Positions 51,468 through 59,677 of a DNA stretch of 64,000 bases are shown piece by piece; position 1 is the stretch's first letter, and each line of letters opens with the position of its first letter. The DNA lies in assembly GCA_964406575.1 (NCBI GenBank), contig CAYOSH010000002.1:62001-126000 (forward strand), read 5' to 3'. The notes beneath the pieces were generated by a model. It saw only the letters and a program-made list of their open reading frames with translations. It was not told the DNA's origin and searched no databases. Origin of the DNA: WTAW01 sp964406575. Lineage in GTDB: Bacteria; Acidobacteriota; Aminicenantia; Aminicenantales; Aminicenantaceae. Both the position numbers and the translations under genes were made by a program.

Positions 51468-51636
51468 ACAAAAAGATGAGATATTACCCTCAAAATTCAC
51501 CTTAGATATCCTCTCTACAGGGGATTGACGCTGTGGGCCGGATTTGTGAATATGATGGAGTACAAAAGCTCTGGTTCAGGCTGAATATGGCTGCCAAATC
51601 AAGGAGTTGAAGACCTTGCGGTCACTGCAGCTGAAG

Positions 51637-51665
51637 TTGACAATTATGGGTGGATTCCCTACCAT
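51637..51665 (+). promoter_or_regulatory. Possible promoter of the secretion/pilus operon
   Basis: TTGACA (51637-51642, perfect -35) and TACCAT (51660-51665) are 17 bp apart, with a predicted start near 51672 and the gspF ATG at 51701. It overlaps a possible pilin-like remnant, so the match could also be chance. Confidence 0.35.
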
Positions 51666-51700
51666 ATGGATGCTGTGTCAGCCTTGAGAGATTAGCTAAA

Positions 51701-52909
51701 ATGCCTCATTTTCTGTGTCGATTAGCAACGGATGACGGTAGGATTTTATCCGAATCATTTTTTAGCCCGTCATTCACAGACTGCCAAAAGCACTTCGAGG
51801 AAGAAGGCTTTTGTGTGCTTTCGATCAAGAGGGACTGGAAAAAAATAAAGATTCCCGTTCTATCGACAGACAAGAAAATCAACGAGAAAGATTTTATTAT
51901 GTTCAATCAAGAGCTGGTCGCTCTGATCAGGGCAGGGTACCCCATCCTCAAGAGCTTGGACATCCTGATCCAAAGAGTGAAAAATGAAAAGCTCAAAGAG
52001 GTGTTGATGTTGGTCGAAAAGGAGATTCGAGGGGGCAAGGGGCTTTCGGAGGCTTTTGCGCAGCATGAAAAATTGTTTTCGACCGTGTATATCGCTTCGC
52101 TCATGGCGGGTGAGCGCAGTGGAAATCTTGCGGAAACGATCAGTCGCTACATTACGTATGCGCGAACGATCTCCCAGACGAAATCGAGGATCAAGACCGC
52201 TCTGACTTATCCCGTGATACTGATCATATTCTCCTTCATCCTTCTTTTTGTCCTTATCAATTTTATCCTTCCCAGCTTTTCCAAGTTCTATGCGGATTAT
52301 GACGCCCAACTGCCGTCCATCACTCGGGCTTTGATATCCTTTTCTCTAGCCGTGCAGAGGCACCTGGTCTTGATTCTTGTTTTTGTGCTCGTGCTCATAG
52401 TGGCTTATTTTCAGATGAGGAGGAATGAAAAATCGCTAGTCTTCCTGGATAGGTTGAAACTCAGGATTCCTTACGGAAAGCAGATCTGGGTGGAATCGGC
52501 AGTCTCGCTTTTCTCTAGAACATTGGGCCTGCTCCTTGAGGGAGGGATCTCTCTGCTCTCGTCGATCCCGTTATCTTCGAGAGCTGTCCCCAACAAATAC
52601 ATGTACGCCCGGATGAAAACACTTCCCGATTCCATCAAGAATGGAGAAGGCCTTACGGACTCTCTCCGGAAGACCGAGTGTTTTCCTTTGTTGGCCTTGG
52701 ATATGATCAGGATCGGAGAATCCTCTGCCAACCTTGAGGGGATGCTGTCCGATGTGGCTGAGGTTTACGACGAGAGAATCACCAGCAAGATCGATACGAT
52801 CGTCTCTTTGATACAGCCGATAATCATTATCTTTATGGGGCTTATTGTGGCCGTGATGTTGCTGTCCGTTTATCTGCCCATTTTTAATATCATTCAAGTC
52901 ACGCAGTGA
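51701..52909 (+). CDS. Type II secretion / type IV pilus inner-membrane platform protein (GspF/PilC)
   Basis: A 402-residue platform protein. It has two copies of the T2SSF cytoplasmic helical domain, the first at about residues 55-180 (MFNQELVALIRAGYPILKSL, FSTVYIASLMAGERSGNLAE) and the second at about 255-380 (SLFSRTLGLLLEGGISLLSS, LALDMIRIGESSANLEGMLS), with three membrane helices. The ATG at 51701 gives a normal length; an in-frame start at 51650 lacks family support. It turns in the membrane to feed pseudopilins or pilins. It leads the assembly operon and its stop overlaps the gspE region. Confidence 0.93.
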   Translation: MPHFLCRLATDDGRILSESFFSPSFTDCQKHFEEEGFCVLSIKRDWKKIKIPVLSTDKKINEKDFIMFNQELVALIRAGYPILKSLDILIQRVKNEKLKEVLMLVEKEIRGGKGLSEAFAQHEKLFSTVYIASLMAGERSGNLAETISRYITYARTISQTKSRIKTALTYPVILIIFSFILLFVLINFILPSFSKFYADYDAQLPSITRALISFSLAVQRHLVLILVFVLVLIVAYFQMRRNEKSLVFLDRLKLRIPYGKQIWVESAVSLFSRTLGLLLEGGISLLSSIPLSSRAVPNKYMYARMKTLPDSIKNGEGLTDSLRKTECFPLLALDMIRIGESSANLEGMLSDVAEVYDERITSKIDTIVSLIQPIIIIFMGLIVAVMLLSVYLPIFNIIQVTQ

Positions 52910-52917
52910 AGGAAATA

Positions 52918-54525
52918 ATGAAAGCTAAAAACATAAAAAGCACAGCGCAATCTGAAGAAGCGAAAATGAAAGAGCTGGCCGAGAAGTACAATGTTCCCTA
53001 TATCGATCTGACATCCGTGATGTTAGACAGGGATCTCATACAATCTCTACCCGTTGAGTTCCTCTACAGGGCGAATTTTATTCCGCTGGAGGAGAACAAG
53101 AATTCGGTGAAGATCGCCATTGCCGACCCGTCTGCGATCGAAGCCATAGATTCCATAGAGTCGTTCCTGGGGAAAAAAGTTGAGGTTTATGCCGCTTCGA
53201 AAAGAGGAATCCATGAAGCGCTGCGCAAGAGTGAGACAGCACTTCAGGTCCTCAAAGATGCCACAGAGGGTTTTGTCATGCATGTGGTGGAGAAGGAGGG
53301 GGATGAGGAAGAGGTCATCTCCGTGGAAAAACTGGCCGATCAAGATGGATCGATCATCAAACTCTTGAACTCCATCATTTTTACGGCCGTTCAGAAACGA
53401 GCCAGTGATATTCACATCGAGTCCAAAGAGGACGGCGTGATTATCAAGTACCGGATCGACGGTGTTCTCGGCGAAGCGATGGACACCATAGGAAAAAAAT
53501 TTCAGTCTCCTATCATTTCCCGGATCAAAGTTGTATCCGACTTGGATATTGCCGAACGCAGAGTCCCCCAGGACGGACGATTCCGGTTGAAGATCAAGGA
53601 TAAAACCATCGATTTTCGAGTTTCCATCATGCCCAGCATCTATGGAGAGGATGCTGTGATCCGTATCCTCGATAAAGAGATGATCACTCAAGCTTTTTCA
53701 GAACTTCGGCTGGATCTTCTGGGTTTTTCCGAGGTCGTCCTGGATAGATTCAACAGGTATATCGTCCAACCTTATGGCATGGTCTTGGTGACAGGGCCCA
53801 CAGGGAGTGGAAAGACCACGACTCTTTATGCAGCCTTGACGGAGATCAAATCTCCCGAGGATAAGATCATCACCATCGAAGACCCGGTGGAATACCAGAT
53901 CGATGACATTACCCAGATTCCTGTTAACGAGAAGAAAGGATTGACTTTTGCACGAGGTTTGCGGTCCATTTTGCGGCATGACCCTGACAAGATCATGGTG
54001 GGAGAGATCAGGGATCCTGAAACTGCACAGATAGCTATCCAATCCGCCTTGACAGGACATTTGGTGTTTACCACTGTACACGCGAACAATGTCTTCGATG
54101 TCATCGGGCGTTTTCTCCACATGCAGGTCGATCCGTACAGTTTTATTTCAGCCCTCAACTGCATCCTCGCGCAGAGGCTGGTGAGAGTTCTCTGTCCCAA
54201 GTGTAAAGAGACGGTCCAATACAGCGAACACGAATTGGCAGAATCGGGCCTTGCCCCTCAAAAATACAGGGACCAATCTTTCTATGAAGCAAAGGGGTGC
54301 CCAGAATGCAATTACACTGGATATCAAGGCCGCACAGCAATCGCCGAGCTCCTCGAACTCTCCGACGAGATCCGCGAAATGATCCTGGCTAGGAAACCGC
54401 TTTCAGAAGTCAAGAAAAGAGCAAAAGCAGAAGGCATGATATTCTTGAGAGAGGTGGGGATGGATAAAGTGCTCAAGGGAATAACCAGTCTGAAGGAGCT
54501 GAACAAAGTGACCTTTGTGGAATAA
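52918..54525 (+). CDS. Type II secretion / pilus assembly ATPase (GspE/PilB)
   Basis: A 535-residue AAA-like secretion ATPase. The N-terminal MshEN-like domain (VPYIDLTSVMLDRDLIQSLP) is followed by the N2 domain (RASDIHIESKEDGVIIKYRI) and the ATPase core: Walker A GPTGSGKTTTLYA near residue 295, the Asp box TIEDPVEYQID, Walker B MVGEIRDPETAQIA, and the His box LTGHLVFTTVHAN. A zinc module with CPKC and CPEC near residues 425-465 marks an assembly-type rather than retraction ATPase. The ATG at 52918 follows AAGGA. No PilT-type retraction ATPase is present in the window. Confidence 0.95.
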   Translation: MKAKNIKSTAQSEEAKMKELAEKYNVPYIDLTSVMLDRDLIQSLPVEFLYRANFIPLEENKNSVKIAIADPSAIEAIDSIESFLGKKVEVYAASKRGIHEALRKSETALQVLKDATEGFVMHVVEKEGDEEEVISVEKLADQDGSIIKLLNSIIFTAVQKRASDIHIESKEDGVIIKYRIDGVLGEAMDTIGKKFQSPIISRIKVVSDLDIAERRVPQDGRFRLKIKDKTIDFRVSIMPSIYGEDAVIRILDKEMITQAFSELRLDLLGFSEVVLDRFNRYIVQPYGMVLVTGPTGSGKTTTLYAALTEIKSPEDKIITIEDPVEYQIDDITQIPVNEKKGLTFARGLRSILRHDPDKIMVGEIRDPETAQIAIQSALTGHLVFTTVHANNVFDVIGRFLHMQVDPYSFISALNCILAQRLVRVLCPKCKETVQYSEHELAESGLAPQKYRDQSFYEAKGCPECNYTGYQGRTAIAELLELSDEIREMILARKPLSEVKKRAKAEGMIFLREVGMDKVLKGITSLKELNKVTFVE

Positions 54526-54577
54526 TGGATGCAAGCATGATGCCAAGGGTAGGGGAAAAAGAGAGCGGCATAGAGAA

Positions 54578-55516
54578 ATGATTTCACTCAAGGACAACAT
54601 CAAACACTTCTTCACCCAACAGCCTCTTCCCCACTCCGCTCTGCAGGTTTCGGCCCGTTATTTAAGCGGAATACGTGTAACGCCCGCTGACCGGAAGTTA
54701 AAGCATCATTTTGTTCTCCCTCTCCCAGAGGATGCCATCACAGCGTCGTTCCACAATAAAAACATCAAAGAGAGTGCCGTGCTGGAACATATCACCAAAC
54801 AGGGTTTGGCGAAGCTCCATCTTTCCGATCAAAGGATCGTTTTCCTTCTTCCCGAATTGTCTCAAAAGACCTTTGTTTTTTCCTTTGATGCCATTCCTGC
54901 GTCCGCAAAGGAAAGGGAACAGATTATCCTGTTCAGAATAAAAAAGCAGGTCCCTGTCTTACCAAAGGATATTCGGCTTTCTTACACGCTTCTAAAATCA
55001 AATGCCAAGAAAAAAGTTTTAGCCACGATCGCGAGGACCGCAGTTGTGAGAGAGTACGAGAATTTCTTTAGCCGCATACCTCTAAAGGTCAGGGCTGTAG
55101 GAGTCCCCTCCCTCAGCCTGTACAATCTGATCGATAGTGAAAAGGACAAAGACTTTATGCTTATCGACATCGAGAGCGATGCGTTCAGCCTTATGGCCGT
55201 CATAAATTCCGAGATATCCCTCTACCGGCAGAAACCCATTGTGACAGGTTTTTTGGAACCTGAAACAACAAAAAATCAATGGCTGGATATCGTTCAAGAA
55301 GTCGAGAACACCGCAAAATTCATCGAGGACAAAGAGAAAAGAAAGATACGATGCCTTTGGGTACGAACGGCTGCACTCGGTTCCGCAGAGAATATCCTCT
55401 CCCAGCTGGAGGAGATGTGTCAGTGCACTGTAAAAGCTGTAGAATCATCAGTGACGGATCCCCTTCCGTTGGAGGAAAAAAAGCTGCTCACGCCTTTGTT
55501 GGGGCAACTCTCATGA
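54578..55516 (+). CDS. PilM/GspL-like actin-fold assembly protein
   Basis: A 312-residue cytoplasmic protein. Sequence stretches such as KLKHHFVLPLPEDAI, FDAIPASAKEREQIILFRIK and VRAVGVPSLSLYNLID, followed by FMLIDIESDAFSLMAVINSE, fit the PilM/GspL actin-like family, which links the ATPase and platform to PilN. It has no membrane helix, as expected for PilM. The ATG at 54578 is chosen because it follows a purine-rich GGGGAAAAAGAGAG stretch and gives a family-like length; the frame extends 21 codons upstream. Its stop overlaps the next start as ATGA. Confidence 0.75.
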   Translation: MISLKDNIKHFFTQQPLPHSALQVSARYLSGIRVTPADRKLKHHFVLPLPEDAITASFHNKNIKESAVLEHITKQGLAKLHLSDQRIVFLLPELSQKTFVFSFDAIPASAKEREQIILFRIKKQVPVLPKDIRLSYTLLKSNAKKKVLATIARTAVVREYENFFSRIPLKVRAVGVPSLSLYNLIDSEKDKDFMLIDIESDAFSLMAVINSEISLYRQKPIVTGFLEPETTKNQWLDIVQEVENTAKFIEDKEKRKIRCLWVRTAALGSAENILSQLEEMCQCTVKAVESSVTDPLPLEEKKLLTPLLGQLS

Positions 55517-56079
55517 GCAATCATAAAAAAATATATCTGAATCTCGCGAGCAATCCTATGAGGAACAGGGGGCTATTCCTGATCCTTGTTGCTCTTCTCG
55601 GTGTTTCAGTCTGTATTGTTTTGGCCATGGGAGGGAATATCTATTTCCAGTACAGGGGCAAAGCGCATGAAGCCGAGCTGGCCGTTGCTCATACGGAGAA
55701 ACAAATATCCGATGCCCAGAGAGCAACGAGTCAACTGGACACCAGGCTCGAAGAGATGCAAAAACAGCACGGTGAGGAGATTGAGTTCATCAACGGGTTG
55801 ATCTACAGCAAAAGTTTTTCCTGGATCGATTTTTTCTCTGCCCTGGAGGAGGCTCTTCCTGCCTCCAGTGCCATTCTTTCTATGAGCCCTTTTCCAGAAG
55901 AGGGATTATCCATGGAAGTTCGGTTCAAAGTGGCATCTGCTTCGATGAACGAGCTCCTAACCTTTATTGCCAGATTGGCGGCTAAAGGGTTTAAAGATAT
56001 TCAGATCCTTAATGAATCGAAAAGCCCGGACGGTCAGTCGCTTTCAGAGATCTCTTTACGCTATGAACGAGATATTTGA
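55513..56079 (+). CDS. PilN-like assembly protein
   Basis: A 188-residue bitopic protein. The short cytoplasmic N-terminus has the IYLNLASNPMRNRG pattern, equivalent to the INLLP/NLAS motif by which PilN binds PilM. One membrane helix (FLILVALLGVSVCIVLAMGG) leads to a periplasmic coiled coil (about 55-95) and a ferredoxin-like domain. The ATG at 55513 overlaps the PilM-like stop; longer frames that begin upstream are shadows. Its own end overlaps the PilO-like gene by 17 bp. Confidence 0.8.
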   Translation: MSNHKKIYLNLASNPMRNRGLFLILVALLGVSVCIVLAMGGNIYFQYRGKAHEAELAVAHTEKQISDAQRATSQLDTRLEEMQKQHGEEIEFINGLIYSKSFSWIDFFSALEEALPASSAILSMSPFPEEGLSMEVRFKVASASMNELLTFIARLAAKGFKDIQILNESKSPDGQSLSEISLRYERDI

Positions 56080-56623
56080 TCTTTTGGACCGAAAAGAACG
56101 GAGTGTATTGGGAGTGCTCTGCCTTTTGCTGGTCGTCGCTCTATTTTTTCTTTTAGTCTTTGCCCTCGGCGAAAAACGCGTATACACGGGCTCCCTCGAA
56201 CGCCTTGCCTCCATAAAAGAAGCGGCACAAGAAGCGGAAGCGTTAAAGCAGGACAAAGACACAGAATGGCGCAAGTGGCAGGGAACCCTGGATGACATCG
56301 CAGAGTTGAAGTCGAAATATTTTTACAAAAAAGAAGATGGGATAGCGCAACTCATTCGTGACACCCAGCAAATTCTCAACAGTGCAGGACTTCGAGTCTC
56401 TCAAAAAAGATATGATTATGCAGACCTTAAAAAGGGTGAGTATAGAATGGTTAGGGTCACGTTTGATACTTTAGGTTCTTATACTGCGTTGAAAAAATTT
56501 ATTCATTCCGTTGAGAGTTTTTCTCGCTTCTTGGTGGTCCAGAAGATCGATTTCTTGGACGTGGACCCTTTTGCAGGAGGGTTTAAGATCAAAGTGACTT
56601 TGGTGGGTTTTTATGAACAATAA
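56063..56623 (+). CDS. PilO-like assembly protein
   Basis: A 186-residue bitopic protein with a charged cytoplasmic lead (MNEIFDLLDRKERS), one membrane helix (VLGVLCLLLVVALFFLLVF), a periplasmic coiled coil (about 45-90) and a C-terminal ferredoxin-like domain (VRVTFDTLGSYTALKKFIHS, FLVVQKIDFLDVD). This layout and position after the PilN-like gene define PilO/GspM-type proteins, which form the inner-membrane alignment complex. It overlaps both neighbours. Confidence 0.75.
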   Translation: MNEIFDLLDRKERSVLGVLCLLLVVALFFLLVFALGEKRVYTGSLERLASIKEAAQEAEALKQDKDTEWRKWQGTLDDIAELKSKYFYKKEDGIAQLIRDTQQILNSAGLRVSQKRYDYADLKKGEYRMVRVTFDTLGSYTALKKFIHSVESFSRFLVVQKIDFLDVDPFAGGFKIKVTLVGFYEQ

Positions 56624-57125
56624 TCTCTGGCGTTCTGTGTCTGTGGTTTTGCTTGGTTGGGCTTTTCTTTTGTTGGGGTGGCCCCAGGAGAGGGTCCCGG
56701 AAACAGAACTGCTGAAGAAGAGTGCGGAGAGCTTCATCCGGATGGATTTGCTCCTTGCGGAAAAGAAGCCACTCCCACCTCTTAAAAGGAACATTTTTAC
56801 CGTGGGACAAGAAGAAGTCAGGGGTGAGATCACCCCCGAGATTCTCCAAAGGAGATTTGAGGAGATTGGGATGGAAAGAGGTCAGAACTCTCAACCTCAG
56901 GGAGAGAACTCTTCTCCTTCTCTGAATTTACGCTATCTCGGTTATGTTCTTTCGGGCGCAAAGATTGTGGGTTTGATCGTTTTTGAGGGGGAAGCCATGC
57001 CCGTTATGGAGGGGGATGAGATCTCCGAAGGTATCACCGTGGGCCGGATAAGCCCTGATGAAATAGAGGTTTTTGGGCCAGACTCAAAGCCTTTGAAGTT
57101 TTCCATAGAGGGAGAATTCCCATGA
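56613..57125 (+). CDS. PilP/GspC-like periplasmic assembly protein
   Basis: A 170-residue protein with an N-terminal membrane helix or signal (SVSVVLLGWAFLLLGWP), a Pro-rich linker with PLPPLKRNIFTVG, and a small beta domain at about 95-165 (LNLRYLGYVLSGAKIVGLIV, MPVMEGDEISEGITVGRISP). The RNIF-type segment and beta domain resemble the homology region of GspC and PilP, which connect the inner-membrane ring to the secretin. It sits just before the secretin gene and overlaps it by 4 bp. Confidence 0.7.
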   Translation: MNNNLWRSVSVVLLGWAFLLLGWPQERVPETELLKKSAESFIRMDLLLAEKKPLPPLKRNIFTVGQEEVRGEITPEILQRRFEEIGMERGQNSQPQGENSSPSLNLRYLGYVLSGAKIVGLIVFEGEAMPVMEGDEISEGITVGRISPDEIEVFGPDSKPLKFSIEGEFP

Positions 57126-59260
57126 AAAAAATAGCCTTCATCTGTGTGATTATCTCAGTTTTATGGGGTTGCATGACTCTCAGTAGATACTACAAATCGG
57201 GATACGAAGCCGCGATGAATAAGGACTGGGACAGGGCTGTTGAGCTCTATGAAAAAGCCGTCCTTGAAGATCCCCAGAATTCTGTGTACAGGCTTGAGCT
57301 CTACCGCGCAAAAATTGCTGCCAGCTATTCCCATCTCTATGTGGCGAGAAACCTGGCGGCTGAGGGCAAACGAGAGGAAGCTCTCAAGGAATATGAAGTG
57401 TCCTTCTCTTACGACACGACGAATATGAAGATTTATGAGGAAGCCAAACGGGTTGCTTTAAAAAGCACGGTCGAGGAGAAACCCAAGGAGATCAAGATAG
57501 AGAAACCCGTCAGTCTTGAGGTGAGTACAGAGAAAATACAATTGAAGTTTATGCAAGAGGCGAGCCTTCGCTCCATTTTTCAGGCGCTGGGCAAGCATGC
57601 CGGTGTGAATATTCTTTTTGATGAGACGTTCAGTGATAAGCCCTTTGCCATCGATCTGTCGGATATGGATTTTGAGCAGGCTGTACAAGCCCTCTGCTTG
57701 GCTTCGAAGAATTTTTACAGGATCATTGACCGAAAAACTCTGATCGTGGTCCCTGATCAGCCCATGAACAGGGCCAAGTATGAGGTGAATGTCATCAAGA
57801 CATTCTACCTCTCCAACCTCAATGCGCAGGAAATACTTGGCTCGCTGACGACGATGACCCGGACCCAATTCAAAGCGCCATCCATCATCGTGGATAAAAA
57901 CCTGAACTCGCTCACAGTCAGAGACACGCCTGAAGTTGTGGCCCTGGCCGAAAGATTGATCCGCCTGTGGGATAAGCCCAAGGGTGAGGTTGTCATTGAT
58001 GTGGAATTTATGGAGGTCAAACGGATCAAGATGAAGGAAATCGGGCTGGATTTTGACAGTCACTTGCTCGGCTTCCGGTATTCTCCCGAGTCTGAGGATT
58101 CTTCCTGGTTGAACTTGGCAAACATCGACTTCACTAAGGCGGAAAACTTTCAGATCACGCTCCCGACGGCGTTTGTTAAATTCTTGGCCACAGATTCGGA
58201 CACCAAAATTTTAGCTCAACCGCGACTCCGCGGCATAGTGGGTGAACCGATAGAATATATGGTCGGAGACCAAGTTCCCATTCCTATCACGACTTTTACT
58301 CCTATTGCTGCTGGTGGAGTAAATCAGCAGCCCATCACCAGTTTTGAGTACAAAGATGTAGGAATAATAGTCAAGATAACACCCTGGATCCATGCCCAAG
58401 ATGAAGTCACGCTGGAATTGGAACTGGAGCTCAAGGCAATCAGCGGGAGCGGTTATGGCGACATCCCGATCATCGCCACACGAAAAGTGAAGAATATCAT
58501 CCGGCTGAAGGATGGGGAAACAAACCTTCTGGCCGGATTGCTCCAAGACCAAGAGAGACAGAGTATCAAGGGAATCGTGGGGCTCAAGGATGTACCTATT
58601 TTAGGGGGGCTCTTTTCAAGGACCGACCTCGAGGTCCAACAGACCGACCTGATCATTACGATTACCCCCAGAATTATTCGGACTATTCCTCTTGACGAAG
58701 AGGATGAGAAACCAGTCTGGGTGAACCTTGAGGGAACAACAGCCAGTCAAGTTGGAGTCCGGGCAGCACCGGGAGAACTCTTTGATGAGCGCATGCGACA
58801 GGAAAGGCTGCTCATGGACCGGGAGCGGGAAGAACAACCTGGAGGGGACAATCAGATCACTCTCAACCCCGCCAATTTTGAAGGGCCGCAAAACCGGGAT
58901 TTTCGGGTCAATGTGAACATCAGCTCTCCAGGAGAGGTCAGCAACATGTCCTTCAACCTGTCCTTTAACCCTCAAGTGCTCGAGTTGAAGCAGGTGATTG
59001 TCGGCGGTTATGCCCAGCAGTTTGGAAAGAACCCTTCCTTTCTGCAGAACATAGACAACTCAGCTGGCATGTGCACTATCGGATTTTCGAGTCCTGAAAT
59101 CAGCAAAGGTTTTAGAGGACGAGGTCGGGTCGCCACGCTGGTGTTCGGTGCGAAGGGCAGGGGGGAGAGTCCCATCAGTTTTTCCGGAATTTCGGCGAAC
59201 AGTCCTACCGGACAATCTGTGAATTTCACCTCCCGCGAATCCCGGGTCACCATCCGCTAG
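57122..59260 (+). CDS. Secretin with N-terminal TPR lipoprotein part and C-terminal cohesin domain
   Basis: A 712-residue outer-membrane channel protein of the GspD/PilQ family. Residues 1-17 form a lipoprotein-type signal ending LWGC. Residues about 25-105 are TPR-like (AAMNKDWDRAVELYEKAVLE). An STN/N0 domain follows (about 140-215; SLRSIFQALGKHAGVNILFD), then an N1-type domain (about 217-285), the secretin core (about 285-520, ending DLIITITPRIIRT), and, after a Glu/Arg-rich linker, a cohesin-like beta-sandwich (about 578-712; VNISSPGEVSNMSFNLSFNP). The TPR part may replace a separate pilotin; the cohesin may bind a dockerin-like partner. Both roles are inference. Confidence 0.92.
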   Translation: MKKIAFICVIISVLWGCMTLSRYYKSGYEAAMNKDWDRAVELYEKAVLEDPQNSVYRLELYRAKIAASYSHLYVARNLAAEGKREEALKEYEVSFSYDTTNMKIYEEAKRVALKSTVEEKPKEIKIEKPVSLEVSTEKIQLKFMQEASLRSIFQALGKHAGVNILFDETFSDKPFAIDLSDMDFEQAVQALCLASKNFYRIIDRKTLIVVPDQPMNRAKYEVNVIKTFYLSNLNAQEILGSLTTMTRTQFKAPSIIVDKNLNSLTVRDTPEVVALAERLIRLWDKPKGEVVIDVEFMEVKRIKMKEIGLDFDSHLLGFRYSPESEDSSWLNLANIDFTKAENFQITLPTAFVKFLATDSDTKILAQPRLRGIVGEPIEYMVGDQVPIPITTFTPIAAGGVNQQPITSFEYKDVGIIVKITPWIHAQDEVTLELELELKAISGSGYGDIPIIATRKVKNIIRLKDGETNLLAGLLQDQERQSIKGIVGLKDVPILGGLFSRTDLEVQQTDLIITITPRIIRTIPLDEEDEKPVWVNLEGTTASQVGVRAAPGELFDERMRQERLLMDREREEQPGGDNQITLNPANFEGPQNRDFRVNVNISSPGEVSNMSFNLSFNPQVLELKQVIVGGYAQQFGKNPSFLQNIDNSAGMCTIGFSSPEISKGFRGRGRVATLVFGAKGRGESPISFSGISANSPTGQSVNFTSRESRVTIR

Positions 59261-59353
59261 CTTCTCATCCGCGTATGTGATATCCGTCGTCCACAGCTTC
59301 AGACGCAATAAATATTCATGCCATCACGGGTCTGGAGATGCTCCCGAGACGAT

Positions 59354-59524
59354 CGTAAGCATCATTATTTCCGTGATGCTCTCAAGTCAAATGATAATAG
59401 CAGGAGTTCGTCACAGTCCATATTCGTCGAAGACCCCCCCACGCTCCACCATCCGACTCATAAGGACAGTGACTCGCTCTTCTTTACCTCTGATGCCCTT
59501 ATCACGGAAATAAGGATGCTTACG
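59354..59524. repeat. 171-bp inverted-repeat element between secretin and tRNA genes
   Basis: The 24-bp arms at 59354-59377 and 59501-59524 are complementary with one mismatch (CGTAAGCATCATTATTTCCG and on). AGACGAT stands just outside both arms in direct orientation (59347-59353 and 59525-59531). The 123-bp interior shows weaker self-complementarity near 59413 and 59465. Arm ends resemble those of the 37843-38020 element (TTATTTCC and CGTGATG), but the shared core is not seen. It may be a miniature mobile element or a long RNA hairpin. Confidence 0.5.
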
Positions 59525-59539
59525 AGACGATCAGATGAA

Positions 59540-59568
59540 TTGACTTAAAGGGGTGTTTCCGCTAAAAT
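59540..59568 (+). promoter_or_regulatory. Promoter of the tRNA gene
   Basis: TTGACT (59540-59545) and TAAAAT (59563-59568) with a 17-bp spacer. The transcript would start near 59575, four bases before the mature tRNA. Confidence 0.6.
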
Positions 59569-59578
59569 CTTTGCCACA

Positions 59579-59654
59579 GGCGGTGTAGCTCAGAGGTTAG
59601 AGCATGCGGCTCATATCCGCAGTGTCGGGGGTTCAAATCCCTCCACCGCCACCA
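59579..59654 (+). tRNA. tRNA with CAU anticodon, probably elongator tRNA-Met
   Basis: A 76-nt cloverleaf with acceptor stem GGCGGTG/CACCGCC, D-arm GCTC/GAGC, anticodon stem TGCGG/CCGCA and loop CTCATAT (anticodon CAT at 59612-59614), T-arm with TTCAAAT and an encoded CCA end. A paired 1-72 end excludes the initiator. The acceptor and D-arm start GGCGGTGTAGCTCAG is the same as I recall for Bacillus elongator tRNA-Met. Because CAU is also the unmodified anticodon of tRNA-Ile2, and tilS follows 23 bp downstream, tRNA-Ile2 is the alternative. Confidence 0.93.
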
Positions 59655-59677
59655 TCACTTTCCTTTGCAGGGGCAGT

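Noticed and set aside
51209..51493. Reading frames that run through the N block.
   Set aside because: They exist only because the 55-bp duplication and N spacer keep a frame open; the gap is probably artificial.
55279..55512. Extended N-terminus for the PilN-like protein (78 codons).
   Set aside because: It is the shadow of the PilM-like gene in another frame; the ATG at 55513 in the ATGA overlap restores the PilN layout.
59579..59654. Initiator tRNA-fMet.
   Set aside because: The first acceptor pair is a normal G-C and the anticodon stem lacks the three consecutive G-C pairs of initiators.
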